Origin: Pseudomonas vranovensis DSM 16006
GTDB taxonomy: Bacteria; Pseudomonadota; Gammaproteobacteria; Pseudomonadales; Pseudomonadaceae
Assembly: GCF_000425805.1 (NCBI RefSeq)
Contig: NZ_AUED01000001.1
Coordinates: 62,001 to 126,000, forward strand
Reading direction: 5' to 3'
DNA: 64,000 nt
Position numbers and translations under genes: made by a program. The notes beneath the pieces are model-generated. The model was not told the DNA's origin. It saw only the letters and a program-made list of their open reading frames with translations, and searched no databases. Positions within the stretch are counted from its first letter, which is position 1. Every line of letters begins with the position of its first letter. This document shows, piece after piece, positions 22,171-31,406 of this stretch.

Positions 22171-23274
22171 ATGAACGCTGCCCACAACCGTCTGCTGTGC
22201 GTGCTGGGCCTTGCCCTGGGGTGCAGCATGGCATCGCTGCACGCCGAAGAGAAAACCCTGCGGCTGTACAACTGGGCCGACTACTTTGCCGAGGACACCC
22301 TGGCCAGGTTCACCGCCGAAACCGGTATCAAGGTGATCTATGACGTCATGGACGGCAGCGAAACCCTGGAAGCCAAGCTGATGGCTGGCGGTAGCGGCTA
22401 TGACCTGATCTTCCCCGGCGACACTGTGGCTGAGCGCCTGATGCGTGCCGGCGGCCTGAAGGTGCTGGATCAATCCAGGCTCACCGCCATGAACGATATC
22501 GAGCCTGGCCTGCAAAAACTGCGCACGCACTATGTGCATTCAAGCCCTGCTACCGTGCCTTATACCTGGGGCACCATCGGCCTGACCTACAACGCCGAGC
22601 AGATCGGCCAGCGCATGCCCGATGCGCCGGTCGACAGCCTGGACATGCTGTTCAAACCGGAGCTTGCGGCCAGGTTCGCCGACTGCGGCATTTCGATGAT
22701 CGACTCGCCCGATGAAGTGCTGGCGGTGGTGCTCAATTACCTGGGCCGCGAACCGCGCAGTGGGCGACGTGAAGACCTGGCCGCGGCCAGCGAGGTACTG
22801 CTCAGGATTAGGCCTTACATTCGCAAGTTCCAGTCCCAGCCGGTGACCGATCTGGTCAACGGCAACCTATGCCTGTCGTTGGGCTACAGCGGTGACATGA
22901 CCCAGGCGCAGCGCACCGCCGACAGTGCCGGCAAAACCACCCGGTTCCAGTACCGCGTTCCCAGGGAGGGGACTACCTTATGGATGGACACCATGGCGAT
23001 TCCGGTGGACGCCAGGCATCCGGAGTACGCCTATGCCTTCATCAACTTTGTCATGCGCCCGCAGAACATGGCTGCAATCAGTAACTTCACCGGCTATCCC
23101 ACGTCCAACGCCAAGGCGCGCCCGGATGTCGAGGCGAGCATGCGCAATAACCCGGACATTTACCTGGACGAGGCCACGTACGAGCGGCTGATTCCAGGCC
23201 AGGACATTCCTCAGGCCGACATGCGCGCCCGCATGCGCACCTGGACCAAATTCAAGACCGCCACCGCGCAGTAA
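22171..23274 (+). CDS. Periplasmic polyamine-binding protein (PotF/PotD-like)
   Basis: Substrate-binding subunit for a polyamine ABC importer. The ATG at 22171 has AAGGAGT seven bases upstream and sits one base after the amidase stop; this gives 367 residues. A signal peptide (about 1-24, ending SLHA) is followed by LRLYNWADYFAEDTLARF, the classic polyamine-binding N-terminus, and later YTWGTIGLTYN and WMDTMAIPVDA. No permease or ATPase genes are nearby, so it may use another system's membrane parts or act as a sensor. It occupies the agu2C position. Confidence 0.9.
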   Translation: MNAAHNRLLCVLGLALGCSMASLHAEEKTLRLYNWADYFAEDTLARFTAETGIKVIYDVMDGSETLEAKLMAGGSGYDLIFPGDTVAERLMRAGGLKVLDQSRLTAMNDIEPGLQKLRTHYVHSSPATVPYTWGTIGLTYNAEQIGQRMPDAPVDSLDMLFKPELAARFADCGISMIDSPDEVLAVVLNYLGREPRSGRREDLAAASEVLLRIRPYIRKFQSQPVTDLVNGNLCLSLGYSGDMTQAQRTADSAGKTTRFQYRVPREGTTLWMDTMAIPVDARHPEYAYAFINFVMRPQNMAAISNFTGYPTSNAKARPDVEASMRNNPDIYLDEATYERLIPGQDIPQADMRARMRTWTKFKTATAQ

Positions 23275-23304
23275 GTGCTCCGGCAACCCTTCAAGGACTC
23301 ATCT

Positions 23305-24429
23305 ATGACGACGCGTCGTGACTTCATCAAACAGGCTTCGGTCGTTGCCGGCATCAGCGCGGCCGTGGCGCTCGGGCTCGGTCTCAACCCCGCGCGCGCC
23401 CACGCTGCCAGCGCGGGCACCTGGCGCATGCCCGATGAAGGTGACCGCCACCAGCGGGCGTTTATCGCCTTTGGCGCCCAGGAAGACATCTGGGAAGACT
23501 TTACCGCCGACGTGCAGCAAGCCATCGGCGAGATCGCCCGCACCATCGCGCATTACCAGCCGGTCACGGTGTTCTGCCGCAAGCACGAACGGGCGCTTGC
23601 CGAGGAGCGCTGCGGCACCGCCAACATCACCTACGTCATTACCGAACTGGATGATGTGTGGATGCGTGATACCAGCGCCAACTTTGTCATCGATGACGAG
23701 GGCGGCGTGGGTGCGGTGGACTTCAACTTCAACGGCTGGGGCAACAAGCAGCAGCACGAAGACGATGCGCAGCTGGCCGGGCTGGTCGCCGACAGGACGG
23801 ATGCACACTACATCCAGAGCGAGCTGGTGGGCGAGGGCGGGGGTATCGAGGTGGATGGCCACGGTACGGGGATCATGACCGAAAGCAGTTGGATCAATCG
23901 CAACCGTAATCCCGACTGGAGCAAGGCCGAAGTCGAGAAAGAACTCAAGGCGCGCCTGGGCCTGCGCAAAATCATCTGGCTGCCGGGCATCAAGGGCAAG
24001 GACATTACCGACGCCCATGTCGACTTCTATGCCCGCTTCGTCAAACCCGGGGTCGTGATTGCCAACCTCGACACCGATCCCGATTCATACGACCACAAGG
24101 TCACGTTGGCCCACCTGGAAATCCTCAAAAAGGCCACCGATGCCGAGGGTCGCCCCTTGCAGGTGCTTACCCTGTCGCCACCGCTCAAACCGCGCAAAAG
24201 CAAATTCAGCAGGAACAACCCTGACTTTGCCGCCGGTTACATCAATTACTTCGTCATCAATGGTGCGGTCATTGCGCCCGAGTTTGGTGACAACACGGCA
24301 GACGCTGCTGCTTATGACCTGTTGTCACAGTGCTACCCCGGCCGCGAAGTGGTGCAACTGAACATCGACGCCATTGCCGCGGGCGGCGGTGGCATCCACT
24401 GCGTGACCAGCCATCAGCCGAAGGCTTGA
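23305..24429 (+). CDS. Tat-exported agmatine deiminase paralogue
   Basis: 374-residue agmatine deiminase with a twin-arginine signal: MTTRRDFIKQASVVAGISAA, cleavage probably after ARAHA. The catalytic parts are kept: WMRDTSANF, GEGGGIEVDGHG, DAHVDFYARF and GGGGIHCVTSHQP with the nucleophilic Cys. The product should therefore act on agmatine outside the cytoplasm. It follows the binding-protein gene by 30 bases in the same operon, matching the agu2A' position of the four-gene agu2ABCA' order known from Pseudomonas aeruginosa. Confidence 0.9.
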   Translation: MTTRRDFIKQASVVAGISAAVALGLGLNPARAHAASAGTWRMPDEGDRHQRAFIAFGAQEDIWEDFTADVQQAIGEIARTIAHYQPVTVFCRKHERALAEERCGTANITYVITELDDVWMRDTSANFVIDDEGGVGAVDFNFNGWGNKQQHEDDAQLAGLVADRTDAHYIQSELVGEGGGIEVDGHGTGIMTESSWINRNRNPDWSKAEVEKELKARLGLRKIIWLPGIKGKDITDAHVDFYARFVKPGVVIANLDTDPDSYDHKVTLAHLEILKKATDAEGRPLQVLTLSPPLKPRKSKFSRNNPDFAAGYINYFVINGAVIAPEFGDNTADAAAYDLLSQCYPGREVVQLNIDAIAAGGGGIHCVTSHQPKA

Positions 24430-24439
24430 CCCGCAAGCG

Positions 24440-25186
24440 TCAGAACACCAAGCCCAGCTTGGCGCCATATTCATTTCGGGTTTGCTTGTCGAAGTTGTTG
24501 ATGAGGAACTGGCCATCCAGCGCGTATTTGAAATGGCTGTAGTACAGCGTGGCCATCACCGGGAAGTTCCCCTGCTGATTGAACAATACCTGCAGTTCGG
24601 CATAGGGGTTGCTGGTATCTTTCAAGTCCAGGCTGTCATCGCCGACGCGACTGATATCCAACTGCGAATCGCCATCAGTTGTTTTACGCACGCCGGCTTC
24701 CAATCGCACGGTGGCCGTGGTGAAAAGATGGTTATAGCCAATTGCAAGTTTGGCGAAAGGCGTGCGGCTGGTGAGGTCAATGTCGTACTTGCTGTAGTCG
24801 GGGTGAAAGCGGTTCCATTTGTAGCCTGCGCCCAGCAGCACATCGATAAAGTTGCTGTCATCCAGTGCCATGCGCCAGCCCAGGTCCAGGTCGGCCTGGG
24901 CGTCCTTGACCCGCTCTCCCTGGCGCTCCACGTACTGGCCACTGAGCTCGGCGTGATAAACCAGACCGCTCTGCGCCGTGAGTTTATTGCCGTAGTTAAT
25001 GAACAGGCCACCTTCAGGTATATATTCCGTATCGCTGGAGCGTTGGCCTTCAAATTCCAGTTCGCTATAGTTCCCGATCAGGCCCACCGTAAACACCGGG
25101 TCAGTAGAGGGTGCGGCAACGGAAAGGGCAGGCAGGGCGCTTGTTAGCGCACCGGTAACAGCGGCAACCATTATTGTTGTTTTCAT
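24440..25186 (-). CDS. Outer-membrane beta-barrel protein, MipA/OmpV-like
   Basis: 248 residues from the ATG at 25186, which has AAGG at a good distance; the GTG nine bases earlier overlaps that site. A signal peptide (about 1-26, ending SVAA) precedes alternating-polarity strands such as LVYHAELSGQYVER and TVRLEAGVRK, and the chain ends LGLVF with a terminal Phe. The layout suits an 8-10 strand MipA/OmpV-type barrel. It is convergent with the agu operon, 10 bases from its end. Cargo or partner unknown. Confidence 0.7.
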   Translation of the reverse strand: MKTTIMVAAVTGALTSALPALSVAAPSTDPVFTVGLIGNYSELEFEGQRSSDTEYIPEGGLFINYGNKLTAQSGLVYHAELSGQYVERQGERVKDAQADLDLGWRMALDDSNFIDVLLGAGYKWNRFHPDYSKYDIDLTSRTPFAKLAIGYNHLFTTATVRLEAGVRKTTDGDSQLDISRVGDDSLDLKDTSNPYAELQVLFNQQGNFPVMATLYYSHFKYALDGQFLINNFDKQTRNEYGAKLGLVF

Positions 25187-25527
25187 CAGGGACACCTTCG
25201 GCGCACCGGAGGTCCGTTGCGGACCTGTTAATTAGCAACATAGCTGCTCTTTTTCTATGTGTAGGACTGCGCCGTAAAAATAATGGCAATTTGCTAGGAA
25301 TGGGGGCTCTGAAGCGCGTGGTAGCCGCTGTCGAACGGCGTGTCTACTGCCTTTGTGATTAATCGTAAGTTACATTTCTACTGTCAGTGCCTGGGCCCGG
25401 GTTTCGCCAGTAGTTGCTGGCTTAAATAAGTTGACGCCAATAATAAGCGTGCCATTTTATGGGGTTGAAGTATCAACTGGCGTTTTTAAAGCAAATCTGT
25501 TTATCAGGCAGTCGGTTCTTGACTACA
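25187..25527. other. 341-base intergenic stretch, AT-rich
   Basis: Upstream region of the outer-membrane protein gene and downstream of the LysR gene. It is clearly richer in A and T than the flanking genes. I see no open frame with a ribosome binding site, no REP element and no clear terminator. Confidence 0.5.
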
Positions 25528-26430
25528 TTAATCGGCCAGTCCCTTTCCAGCCTTGTCCAGCAACCATTCCCGAAACGCTTGCAGCGCCGGTAACGCCTGA
25601 TTGCGCGGTGGATAGACCAGGTAATAACTGCGGGCACTGGCATAAGGCAGGGCAGGGCTGCACAGTTCGCCGCTGGCCAGCTCTTCGGTGATCAGGATAC
25701 GCGGCACCAGGCCGATGCCGATGTCGGCGCGCACGGCCTGGATCAGGTGCGAAGTCAGTTCAAAACTCGGCCCCAGGCGCATGGCCTGGTGTGCAAGGCC
25801 GTGGTGGGTGAACCACTCGCCCCAGGCATTGGGGTTGTTGGCCACGCTGAGCAGTACCTGCTGGCTGATGTCCTGGGGGCTCCACGCTGGGCGAGTGGCG
25901 GCCAGCGTGGGGGAAAGAATGACCATCAGTTCTTCGGCGTGCAGGCGATGGCAGATCAGTCCGGGCAGGTCGCTGGTGGCCACTATGATGGCGGCGTCGA
26001 TGCCGCTGGTGGCGAAGTCCACCGGTTCGATCCGTGAATTGATATGCACCATCACCTCAGGATGGCTGCGGTAGAACGCATGCAGGCGCGGCAGCAGCCA
26101 TTTCGAGCCAAAGGTAGGCAGGGTCGCCAGGCGCAGGCTGCCGCCGCCGGCCTGGTGGGCAATGGCGTGCAACGTGGCGCTGCGCACCCGGCCCAGGGCC
26201 TCGGCGATTTCGCGCTGATACAGGCGGCCGACATTGGTGAGTTTGACTGTGCGGCCTTCGCGGCGAAACAGCATCACCCCCAGTTGCTGCTCCAGCGCCT
26301 GGACCTGGCGGCTGACCGCGCTCTGGGTCAGCGACAACTCCACGGCGGCGCGGGTGTAGCTTTCATGCCGGGCGGCAGCCTCAAAGGCCAGCAATAACGA
26401 CATGGACGGGGTGAGGTTGCGGTAATTCAT
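25528..26430 (-). CDS. LysR-family regulator (GcvA-like)
   Basis: 300-residue LysR regulator. The DNA-binding part reads HESYTRAAVELSLTQSAVSR (about 22-41), followed by the conserved VQALEQQLGVMLFRREGR; the effector domain begins near residue 92 with LRLATLPTFGSKWLLP. It is divergent from the ydiJ-type dehydrogenase gene across about 150 bases, so it probably controls that gene in response to its substrate, by analogy with similar pairs. Confidence 0.92.
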   Translation of the reverse strand: MNYRNLTPSMSLLLAFEAAARHESYTRAAVELSLTQSAVSRQVQALEQQLGVMLFRREGRTVKLTNVGRLYQREIAEALGRVRSATLHAIAHQAGGGSLRLATLPTFGSKWLLPRLHAFYRSHPEVMVHINSRIEPVDFATSGIDAAIIVATSDLPGLICHRLHAEELMVILSPTLAATRPAWSPQDISQQVLLSVANNPNAWGEWFTHHGLAHQAMRLGPSFELTSHLIQAVRADIGIGLVPRILITEELASGELCSPALPYASARSYYLVYPPRNQALPALQAFREWLLDKAGKGLAD

Positions 26431-26582
26431 TCGTAAAAGTCATCAAAGGTTGCGGGAATATCCGTTTGTGCCGGGCGCAAGGCTACGGGATCATTGGCAT
26501 CATCCACTACCCGGCGGTGTACTGACCATACCGTTTCGGCACATATTCCTGATTAGCCTGACATAAATGAGGCCATCCCCCG

Positions 26583-29500
26583 ATGATCGCCCGACTGACC
26601 GGCACTGCACCGGCCACGCTGTACCCTGATTTCCTCGACGCGCTGCGCAGTGCAGGTTTCCGTGGCCAGCTCAGCGCTGACTACGCCACCCGCACGGTGT
26701 TGGCCACCGACAACTCCATCTACCAGCGCCTGCCCCAGGCCGCTGTGTTCCCCGTGGACGCCGACGACGTCGCTCGCATTGCCAGCCTGATGGCCGAGCC
26801 ACGCTTCAAGGACGTCAAGCTCACACCGCGCGGTGGCGGCACCGGCACCAATGGCCAGTCGCTGACCGACGGCATCGTCGTCGACCTGTCGCGGCACATG
26901 AACACCATCCTCGACATCAATGTCGAGGAGCGCTGGGTGCGGGTCCAGGCCGGTGTGGTCAAGGACCAGCTCAACGCCGCGCTCAAGCCACATGGCTTGT
27001 TCTTCGCCCCGGAACTGTCGACGTCCAACCGCGCCACCGTCGGCGGCATGATCAACACCGACGCCAGCGGCCAGGGCAGCTGCACCTACGGCAAGACCCG
27101 CGACCACGTCCTGGAGCTGCATAGCGTGTTGCTCGGCGGCCAGCGCCTGCATACCCGGCCCTTGAGCGACGCCGAACTGGAGGCTGCCTGTGCCGAGCCC
27201 GGTCGCGCCGGTGAGGTGTATCGCACCGCACGACGGATCCAGGAAACCCAGGCCGAGCTGATCGAGCAGACCTTCCCCAAGCTCAACCGCTGCCTGACCG
27301 GCTATGACCTGGCGCACCTGCGTGATGAACAAGGGCGCTTCAACCTCAATAGCGTGCTGTGTGGCGCCGAAGGTTCGCTGGGTTATGTGGTCGAGGCCAA
27401 GCTCAATGTGCTGCCGATTCCCAAATACGCCGTGCTGGTCAACGTGCGCTACACCAGTTTCATGGACGCCCTGCGCGACGCCAATGCACTGATGGCGCAC
27501 AAGCCGCTGTCGATCGAAACCGTCGATTCCAAGGTATTGATGCTGGCGATGAAAGACATCGTCTGGCACAGCGTTGCCGAATATTTCCCCGCCGACGCCG
27601 AACGCCCGACCCTGGGCATCAACCTGGTGGAGTTCTGCGGGGATGACCCGGCCGAAGTGAATGCGCGGGTGCAAGCCTTTGTCGCACACTTGCAGGCCGA
27701 CAAGGGCGTGGAGCGCCTGGGCCACACCCTGGCCGAAGGCGCCGAGGCGGTGACCCGGGTCTACACGATGCGCAAGCGCTCGGTGGGCCTGTTGGGCAAC
27801 GTCGAAGGTGAAGTGCGCCCGCAGCCGTTCGTGGAAGACACCGCCGTACCGCCGGAGCAACTGGCCGACTACATTGCCGATTTCCGTGCCTTGCTCGACA
27901 GCTATGGCCTGGCCTACGGCATGTTCGGCCACGTCGATGCCGGCGTGCTGCATGTGCGCCCGGCCCTGGACATGAAAGACCCCGCCCAGGCCGCGCTGGT
28001 CAAGCCGATTTCCGATGCCGTGGCGGCGCTGACCCTGCGTTACGGTGGCCTGCTGTGGGGCGAGCATGGCAAGGGCCTGCGCTCGGAGTACGTGCCCGAG
28101 TACTTCGGTGAGCTGTACCCGTCGCTGCAGGCGCTCAAGGGCGCATTCGACCCGCACAACCAGCTCAACCCCGGCAAGATCTGCACCCCGCCCGACAGCG
28201 CCCAGGGCCTGATCAAGGTCAACGAGGCACCGCTGCGCGGCGACTACGACCGCCAGATCGACGAGCGCGTGTGGCAAAGCTTCGGCAGCGCCGTGCATTG
28301 CAACGGCAACGGCGCTTGCTACAACTACGACCCCAACGACGCCATGTGCCCCTCGTGGAAAGCCACCCGCGAACGCCAGCACTCCCCCAAGGGCCGTGCC
28401 TCGCTGATTCGCGAATGGCTGCGCCTGCAGGGCGCCGCCAGTATTGACGTGCTCGACGTCGCCAAGGGCAAGGTGGCCTGGCTCAAGGGCCTGCCGACGC
28501 GCCTGCGCAACAACCTGGCGCGCAACAAGGGCGAGGCGGATTTCTCCCATGAGGTGTACGACGCCATGGCCGGCTGCCTGGCATGCAAATCCTGCGCGGG
28601 GCAGTGCCCGATCAAGGTCAACGTGCCTGAGTTCCGCTCACGCTTTCTTGAGCTCTACCATGGGCGCTACCAGCGGCCGCTGCGTGACTACCTGATCGGT
28701 TCGCTGGAGTTCAGCATTCCGTACCTGGCCCATGCCCCCGGCCTGTACAACGCCGTGATGGGGTCGAAGTGGGTGAGCACATTGCTGGAGCGTCATGTCG
28801 GCATGCTCGACAGCCCCTTGATCAGCCGCTACAACCTGCAGGCCACGCTGACCCGCTGCAATGTGCGCATGGCCAGCATCCCGGCGCTGCGTGAACTGAC
28901 TCCGGCCCAGCGCGAGCGCAGCATCGTCCTGGTCCAGGACGCCTTTACTCGCTACTTCGAGACCCCGGTGCTGGCGGCCTTTATCGACCTGGTCCACCGC
29001 CTGGGCCACCGCGTGTACCTGGCGCCCTACAGCGCCAACGGCAAGCCGCTGCACGTACAGGGCTTCCTCGGTGCCTTCAACAAGGCGGCGATCCGCAATG
29101 CTCGCCAGCTCAGCGCCCTGGCCGAGTGCGGCGTGCCGCTGGTGGGCCTGGACCCGGCGATGACCCTGGTGTACCGCCAGGAGTACCAGAAAGTGCCAGG
29201 CCTGGGTGGCTGCCCGACCGTGCTGCTGCCCCAGGAGTGGTTGATGGACGTACTGCCCGAGCAGCCGACCCGCGTCACCGCTACCTACCGGTTGATGGCC
29301 CACTGCACCGAGAAGACCAACGTCCCTGCCAGTACCCGCCAGTGGGAGCAGGTGTTCGCCCGCCTGGGCCTGAAACTGTCCACCGAAGCCACCGGCTGCT
29401 GCGGCATGTCGGGTACCTACGGTCACGAAGCCCGCAACCAGGACACCTCCAAGGTCATCTTCGAGCAGTCCTGGGCGGGCAAGCTGGACAAGGAAGGGGA

Positions 29501-29603
29501 GGCGCTGGCCACGGGGTATTCATGCCGTAGCCAGGTCAAGCGCCAGGCCGACCGCACCTTGCGCCATCCGTTGGAAGTGGTGTTGCAGCAACTCAATGCC
29601 TAG
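26583..29603 (+). CDS. ydiJ: FAD/4Fe-4S D-2-hydroxyglutarate dehydrogenase, YdiJ type
   Basis: Large flavo-iron-sulfur dehydrogenase, 1006 residues, the usual YdiJ size. The N-terminal PCMH FAD fold shows PRGGGTGTNGQSLTDG (about 81-96) and NRATVGGMINTDASGQGS. The C-terminal lobe has a cluster-binding CLACKSCAGQCPIKVNVPE (about 667-685) and a CCG-type motif ATGCCGMSGTYGHE (about 938). Members of this group oxidise D-2-hydroxyglutarate from serine synthesis and respiration-linked routes. Divergent from a LysR regulator gene. Confidence 0.93.
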   Translation: MIARLTGTAPATLYPDFLDALRSAGFRGQLSADYATRTVLATDNSIYQRLPQAAVFPVDADDVARIASLMAEPRFKDVKLTPRGGGTGTNGQSLTDGIVVDLSRHMNTILDINVEERWVRVQAGVVKDQLNAALKPHGLFFAPELSTSNRATVGGMINTDASGQGSCTYGKTRDHVLELHSVLLGGQRLHTRPLSDAELEAACAEPGRAGEVYRTARRIQETQAELIEQTFPKLNRCLTGYDLAHLRDEQGRFNLNSVLCGAEGSLGYVVEAKLNVLPIPKYAVLVNVRYTSFMDALRDANALMAHKPLSIETVDSKVLMLAMKDIVWHSVAEYFPADAERPTLGINLVEFCGDDPAEVNARVQAFVAHLQADKGVERLGHTLAEGAEAVTRVYTMRKRSVGLLGNVEGEVRPQPFVEDTAVPPEQLADYIADFRALLDSYGLAYGMFGHVDAGVLHVRPALDMKDPAQAALVKPISDAVAALTLRYGGLLWGEHGKGLRSEYVPEYFGELYPSLQALKGAFDPHNQLNPGKICTPPDSAQGLIKVNEAPLRGDYDRQIDERVWQSFGSAVHCNGNGACYNYDPNDAMCPSWKATRERQHSPKGRASLIREWLRLQGAASIDVLDVAKGKVAWLKGLPTRLRNNLARNKGEADFSHEVYDAMAGCLACKSCAGQCPIKVNVPEFRSRFLELYHGRYQRPLRDYLIGSLEFSIPYLAHAPGLYNAVMGSKWVSTLLERHVGMLDSPLISRYNLQATLTRCNVRMASIPALRELTPAQRERSIVLVQDAFTRYFETPVLAAFIDLVHRLGHRVYLAPYSANGKPLHVQGFLGAFNKAAIRNARQLSALAECGVPLVGLDPAMTLVYRQEYQKVPGLGGCPTVLLPQEWLMDVLPEQPTRVTATYRLMAHCTEKTNVPASTRQWEQVFARLGLKLSTEATGCCGMSGTYGHEARNQDTSKVIFEQSWAGKLDKEGEALATGYSCRSQVKRQADRTLRHPLEVVLQQLNA

Positions 29604-29616
29604 GCCGCTCCCACAG

Positions 29617-30801
29617 TCAAGGGTAAAAAAGCACAAGCCCGAACACTGCAAAGACCACCAGGTGCATGAGGCCCTGAATCGGTGAGGTTTTCTGGCTGTT
29701 GAAGCTCAGCATGGTCAGCACCACAGTGATGACGAAGAGCAGGATTTCGGTGTTGGAAATCCCCATCACCACCTGCTTGTTGGTGACCATGCCGATCACC
29801 AGCACCGCCGGCACCGTGAGGCCGACGGTCGAGACAAATGCACCCAGGCACAGGTTGATCGCCCGTTGCATCTCGTTGTTGATCGCTGCCTTCACGGCGG
29901 TGATGGACTCGGGGGTGAAGACAATGATCGCGATCAACACACCGCCCACCGCAGTAGGGGCGCCGACGGCCTCGATGCCGTAGTCGGTCACCACGGCCAG
30001 GTAGTGCGCCAGCAACACGATGGGCAGTATCAGCCCGAGCAGCACCAGGGAACGTACCAGGATTTCTTTGCGATCGAGCGAGGTGTGGTCGCTGCTCTGC
30101 AGCGTCTCGCTGCGCGCTTGCGGTTGGGCAATGCTCATCTGGCCGGCGGGTGGTTGCATGAAGAAACGCCGGTGGCTGCGCATCTGCATCCACAGGAATG
30201 CGGCGTACAGCGCCAGGGTCAGCGCCGAAATGCCAACCGCCTGGGTGACGCTGAACTCGCCGGTGCTGGAGGTGTAGTTGGGCAGTATCAAGGCAATCGC
30301 GGTGAGCAACACGATCATGGAAATGTAGGCATTGGCACCCTGGATATTGAACGCCTGCTCGCCGTTGCGCGCCGCGCCGGCAAGCAGGCAGATGCCGATG
30401 ACCAGGTTCATGATGATCATCATCACGGCAAAGATCGAATCCCGGCCAATGCTCGGGAACTCGCCGGGCCCCAGTAATACCGAGGCGATCAGGATCACTT
30501 CGATCGAGACAATCGACAACGTCAGAATCAGTGTGCCGTAGGGCTCGCCCAGCTGCTGTGCCAGGTGGTCGGCTTCGTGTACCACGCCAGAAGACGCCAT
30601 CAGGATCGTGAAGAACAGCAGCAGAAACACCCAGGTCGAGGTCAACGAGTTCAAGGTGCTGCCCAGCAGGTCTGCACCCAGCAGCATGAACAGGCCGACC
30701 ACCAGCCAGGCGCCGGTCAGGCGTATCCAGGTCGAGAGGGGAATGAGTGGGCGCTTGATGGCGTCGCTGTACAGGGTGTTCTGGCTTGGCGCTGTGTTCA
30801 T
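29617..30801 (-). CDS. chaA: ChaA-family cation/proton antiporter
   Basis: Inner-membrane antiporter of the Ca2+:cation family, 394 residues with about 11 helices. Two repeated acidic-motif regions lie at SSGVVHEADHLAQQLGEPYG (about 70-89) and FTPESITAVKAAINNEMQRA (about 290). Homologues swap Ca2+, Na+ or K+ for protons. The start is three bases after the stop of the NuoA-like gene, with GGGAG inside that gene, so both come from one mRNA. That mRNA begins with a guanidine-II-like riboswitch, which raises guanidinium as a possible substrate; this is inference. Confidence 0.88.
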   Translation of the reverse strand: MNTAPSQNTLYSDAIKRPLIPLSTWIRLTGAWLVVGLFMLLGADLLGSTLNSLTSTWVFLLLFFTILMASSGVVHEADHLAQQLGEPYGTLILTLSIVSIEVILIASVLLGPGEFPSIGRDSIFAVMMIIMNLVIGICLLAGAARNGEQAFNIQGANAYISMIVLLTAIALILPNYTSSTGEFSVTQAVGISALTLALYAAFLWMQMRSHRRFFMQPPAGQMSIAQPQARSETLQSSDHTSLDRKEILVRSLVLLGLILPIVLLAHYLAVVTDYGIEAVGAPTAVGGVLIAIIVFTPESITAVKAAINNEMQRAINLCLGAFVSTVGLTVPAVLVIGMVTNKQVVMGISNTEILLFVITVVLTMLSFNSQKTSPIQGLMHLVVFAVFGLVLFYP

Positions 30802-30804
30802 GGG

Positions 30805-31239
30805 TCAGTCTCCCTGCGAGCACGCTGGCGGGTTGACGTTTTTGCCGGCGCCCCGGGGCTTTGTTGCAACGCCGCCATTGAGGGCGCCCATCGCGCCTTC
30901 GTACACCAACCCGAGCAACAGGATGCCGGCGAAGATTACCGCTCCGATAAATCCGGCCCAGCCTGTTTCCCTCACCGAGACGGCATAGGCAAACAGAAAC
31001 AGCGCCTCGGCTTCAAAGATCACGAACAGAATCGCAACCAGGTGGAATTTGGCTGATAGCCGCAGGCGGGCGGTACCCACGGGTAGCATCCCGGACTCGA
31101 AGGGTTCGTTCTTGCTCCGCCCCCAGGCCTTTCCGCCCAGGAATCTGGAGATGCCCAGCATCAACAGGCAAAGCGTGACGACGCCTAGCAAGAAGACGCC
31201 GAACGCCCAGTTGTGCGAGATAGTGGCTGTGTCTGTCAT
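30805..31239 (-). CDS. Orphan NuoA-like membrane protein
   Basis: 144 residues, three membrane helices (about 10-32, 64-86, 95-117), homologous to subunit A of respiratory complex I. The subunit's conserved features are kept: [13 protein letters not shown] (about 43-55) and [13 protein letters not shown] (about 74-86) with the acidic residues in the second helix. No other nuo gene is present, and the next gene is an antiporter three bases away. It therefore cannot be the complex I operon; a paralogue serving the antiporter is possible. An in-frame TGA just upstream fixes the ATG start. Confidence 0.88.
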   Translation of the reverse strand: MTDTATISHNWAFGVFLLGVVTLCLLMLGISRFLGGKAWGRSKNEPFESGMLPVGTARLRLSAKFHLVAILFVIFEAEALFLFAYAVSVRETGWAGFIGAVIFAGILLLGLVYEGAMGALNGGVATKPRGAGKNVNPPACSQGD

Positions 31240-31310
31240 GGTTCAGTCCCCGGTGTGAATGGATCAAGGTGGCGTTGCTCAAGCCATTGAAATCTTCGTA
31301 CGGGAACGGG

Positions 31311-31406
31311 TTAGCCACAGGCACACGGGGCTGACGGACAGAACCGAAAGCGCTGCGCCGGGGTGAATGACAGGGGGGAGGTAGGGAGTGCGGATAGATC
31401 GGTCAC
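31311..31406 (-). CDS. Possible 31-residue ORF directly under the riboswitch
   Basis: GTG start at 31406 with AAGGAAG eight bases upstream, both buried in the riboswitch's alternative hairpin. It encodes MTDLSALPTSPLSFTPAQ and then RFRFCPSAPCACG, ending 71 bases before the NuoA-like start. No family is recognised and the composition is not clearly membrane-like. Its start is the only one whose access is visibly controlled, so it may be a leader peptide coupling translation to nuoA-chaA, or the remains of a longer first gene. Confidence 0.45.
   Translation of the reverse strand: MTDLSALPTSPLSFTPAQRFRFCPSAPCACG

Noticed and set aside
23275..23304. Earlier start for the exported agmatine deiminase
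   Set aside because: The extra ten residues would precede the RRDFIK Tat motif; the ATG at 23305 gives a normal signal sequence.
26553..28550. A 665-codon minus-strand frame across the ydiJ-type gene
   Set aside because: Antisense shadow; the sense frame has clear FAD and Fe-S motifs and the antisense one has none.
30805..31239. Part of the respiratory complex I operon
   Set aside because: No other nuo subunit genes flank it; the downstream gene is an antiporter three bases away.
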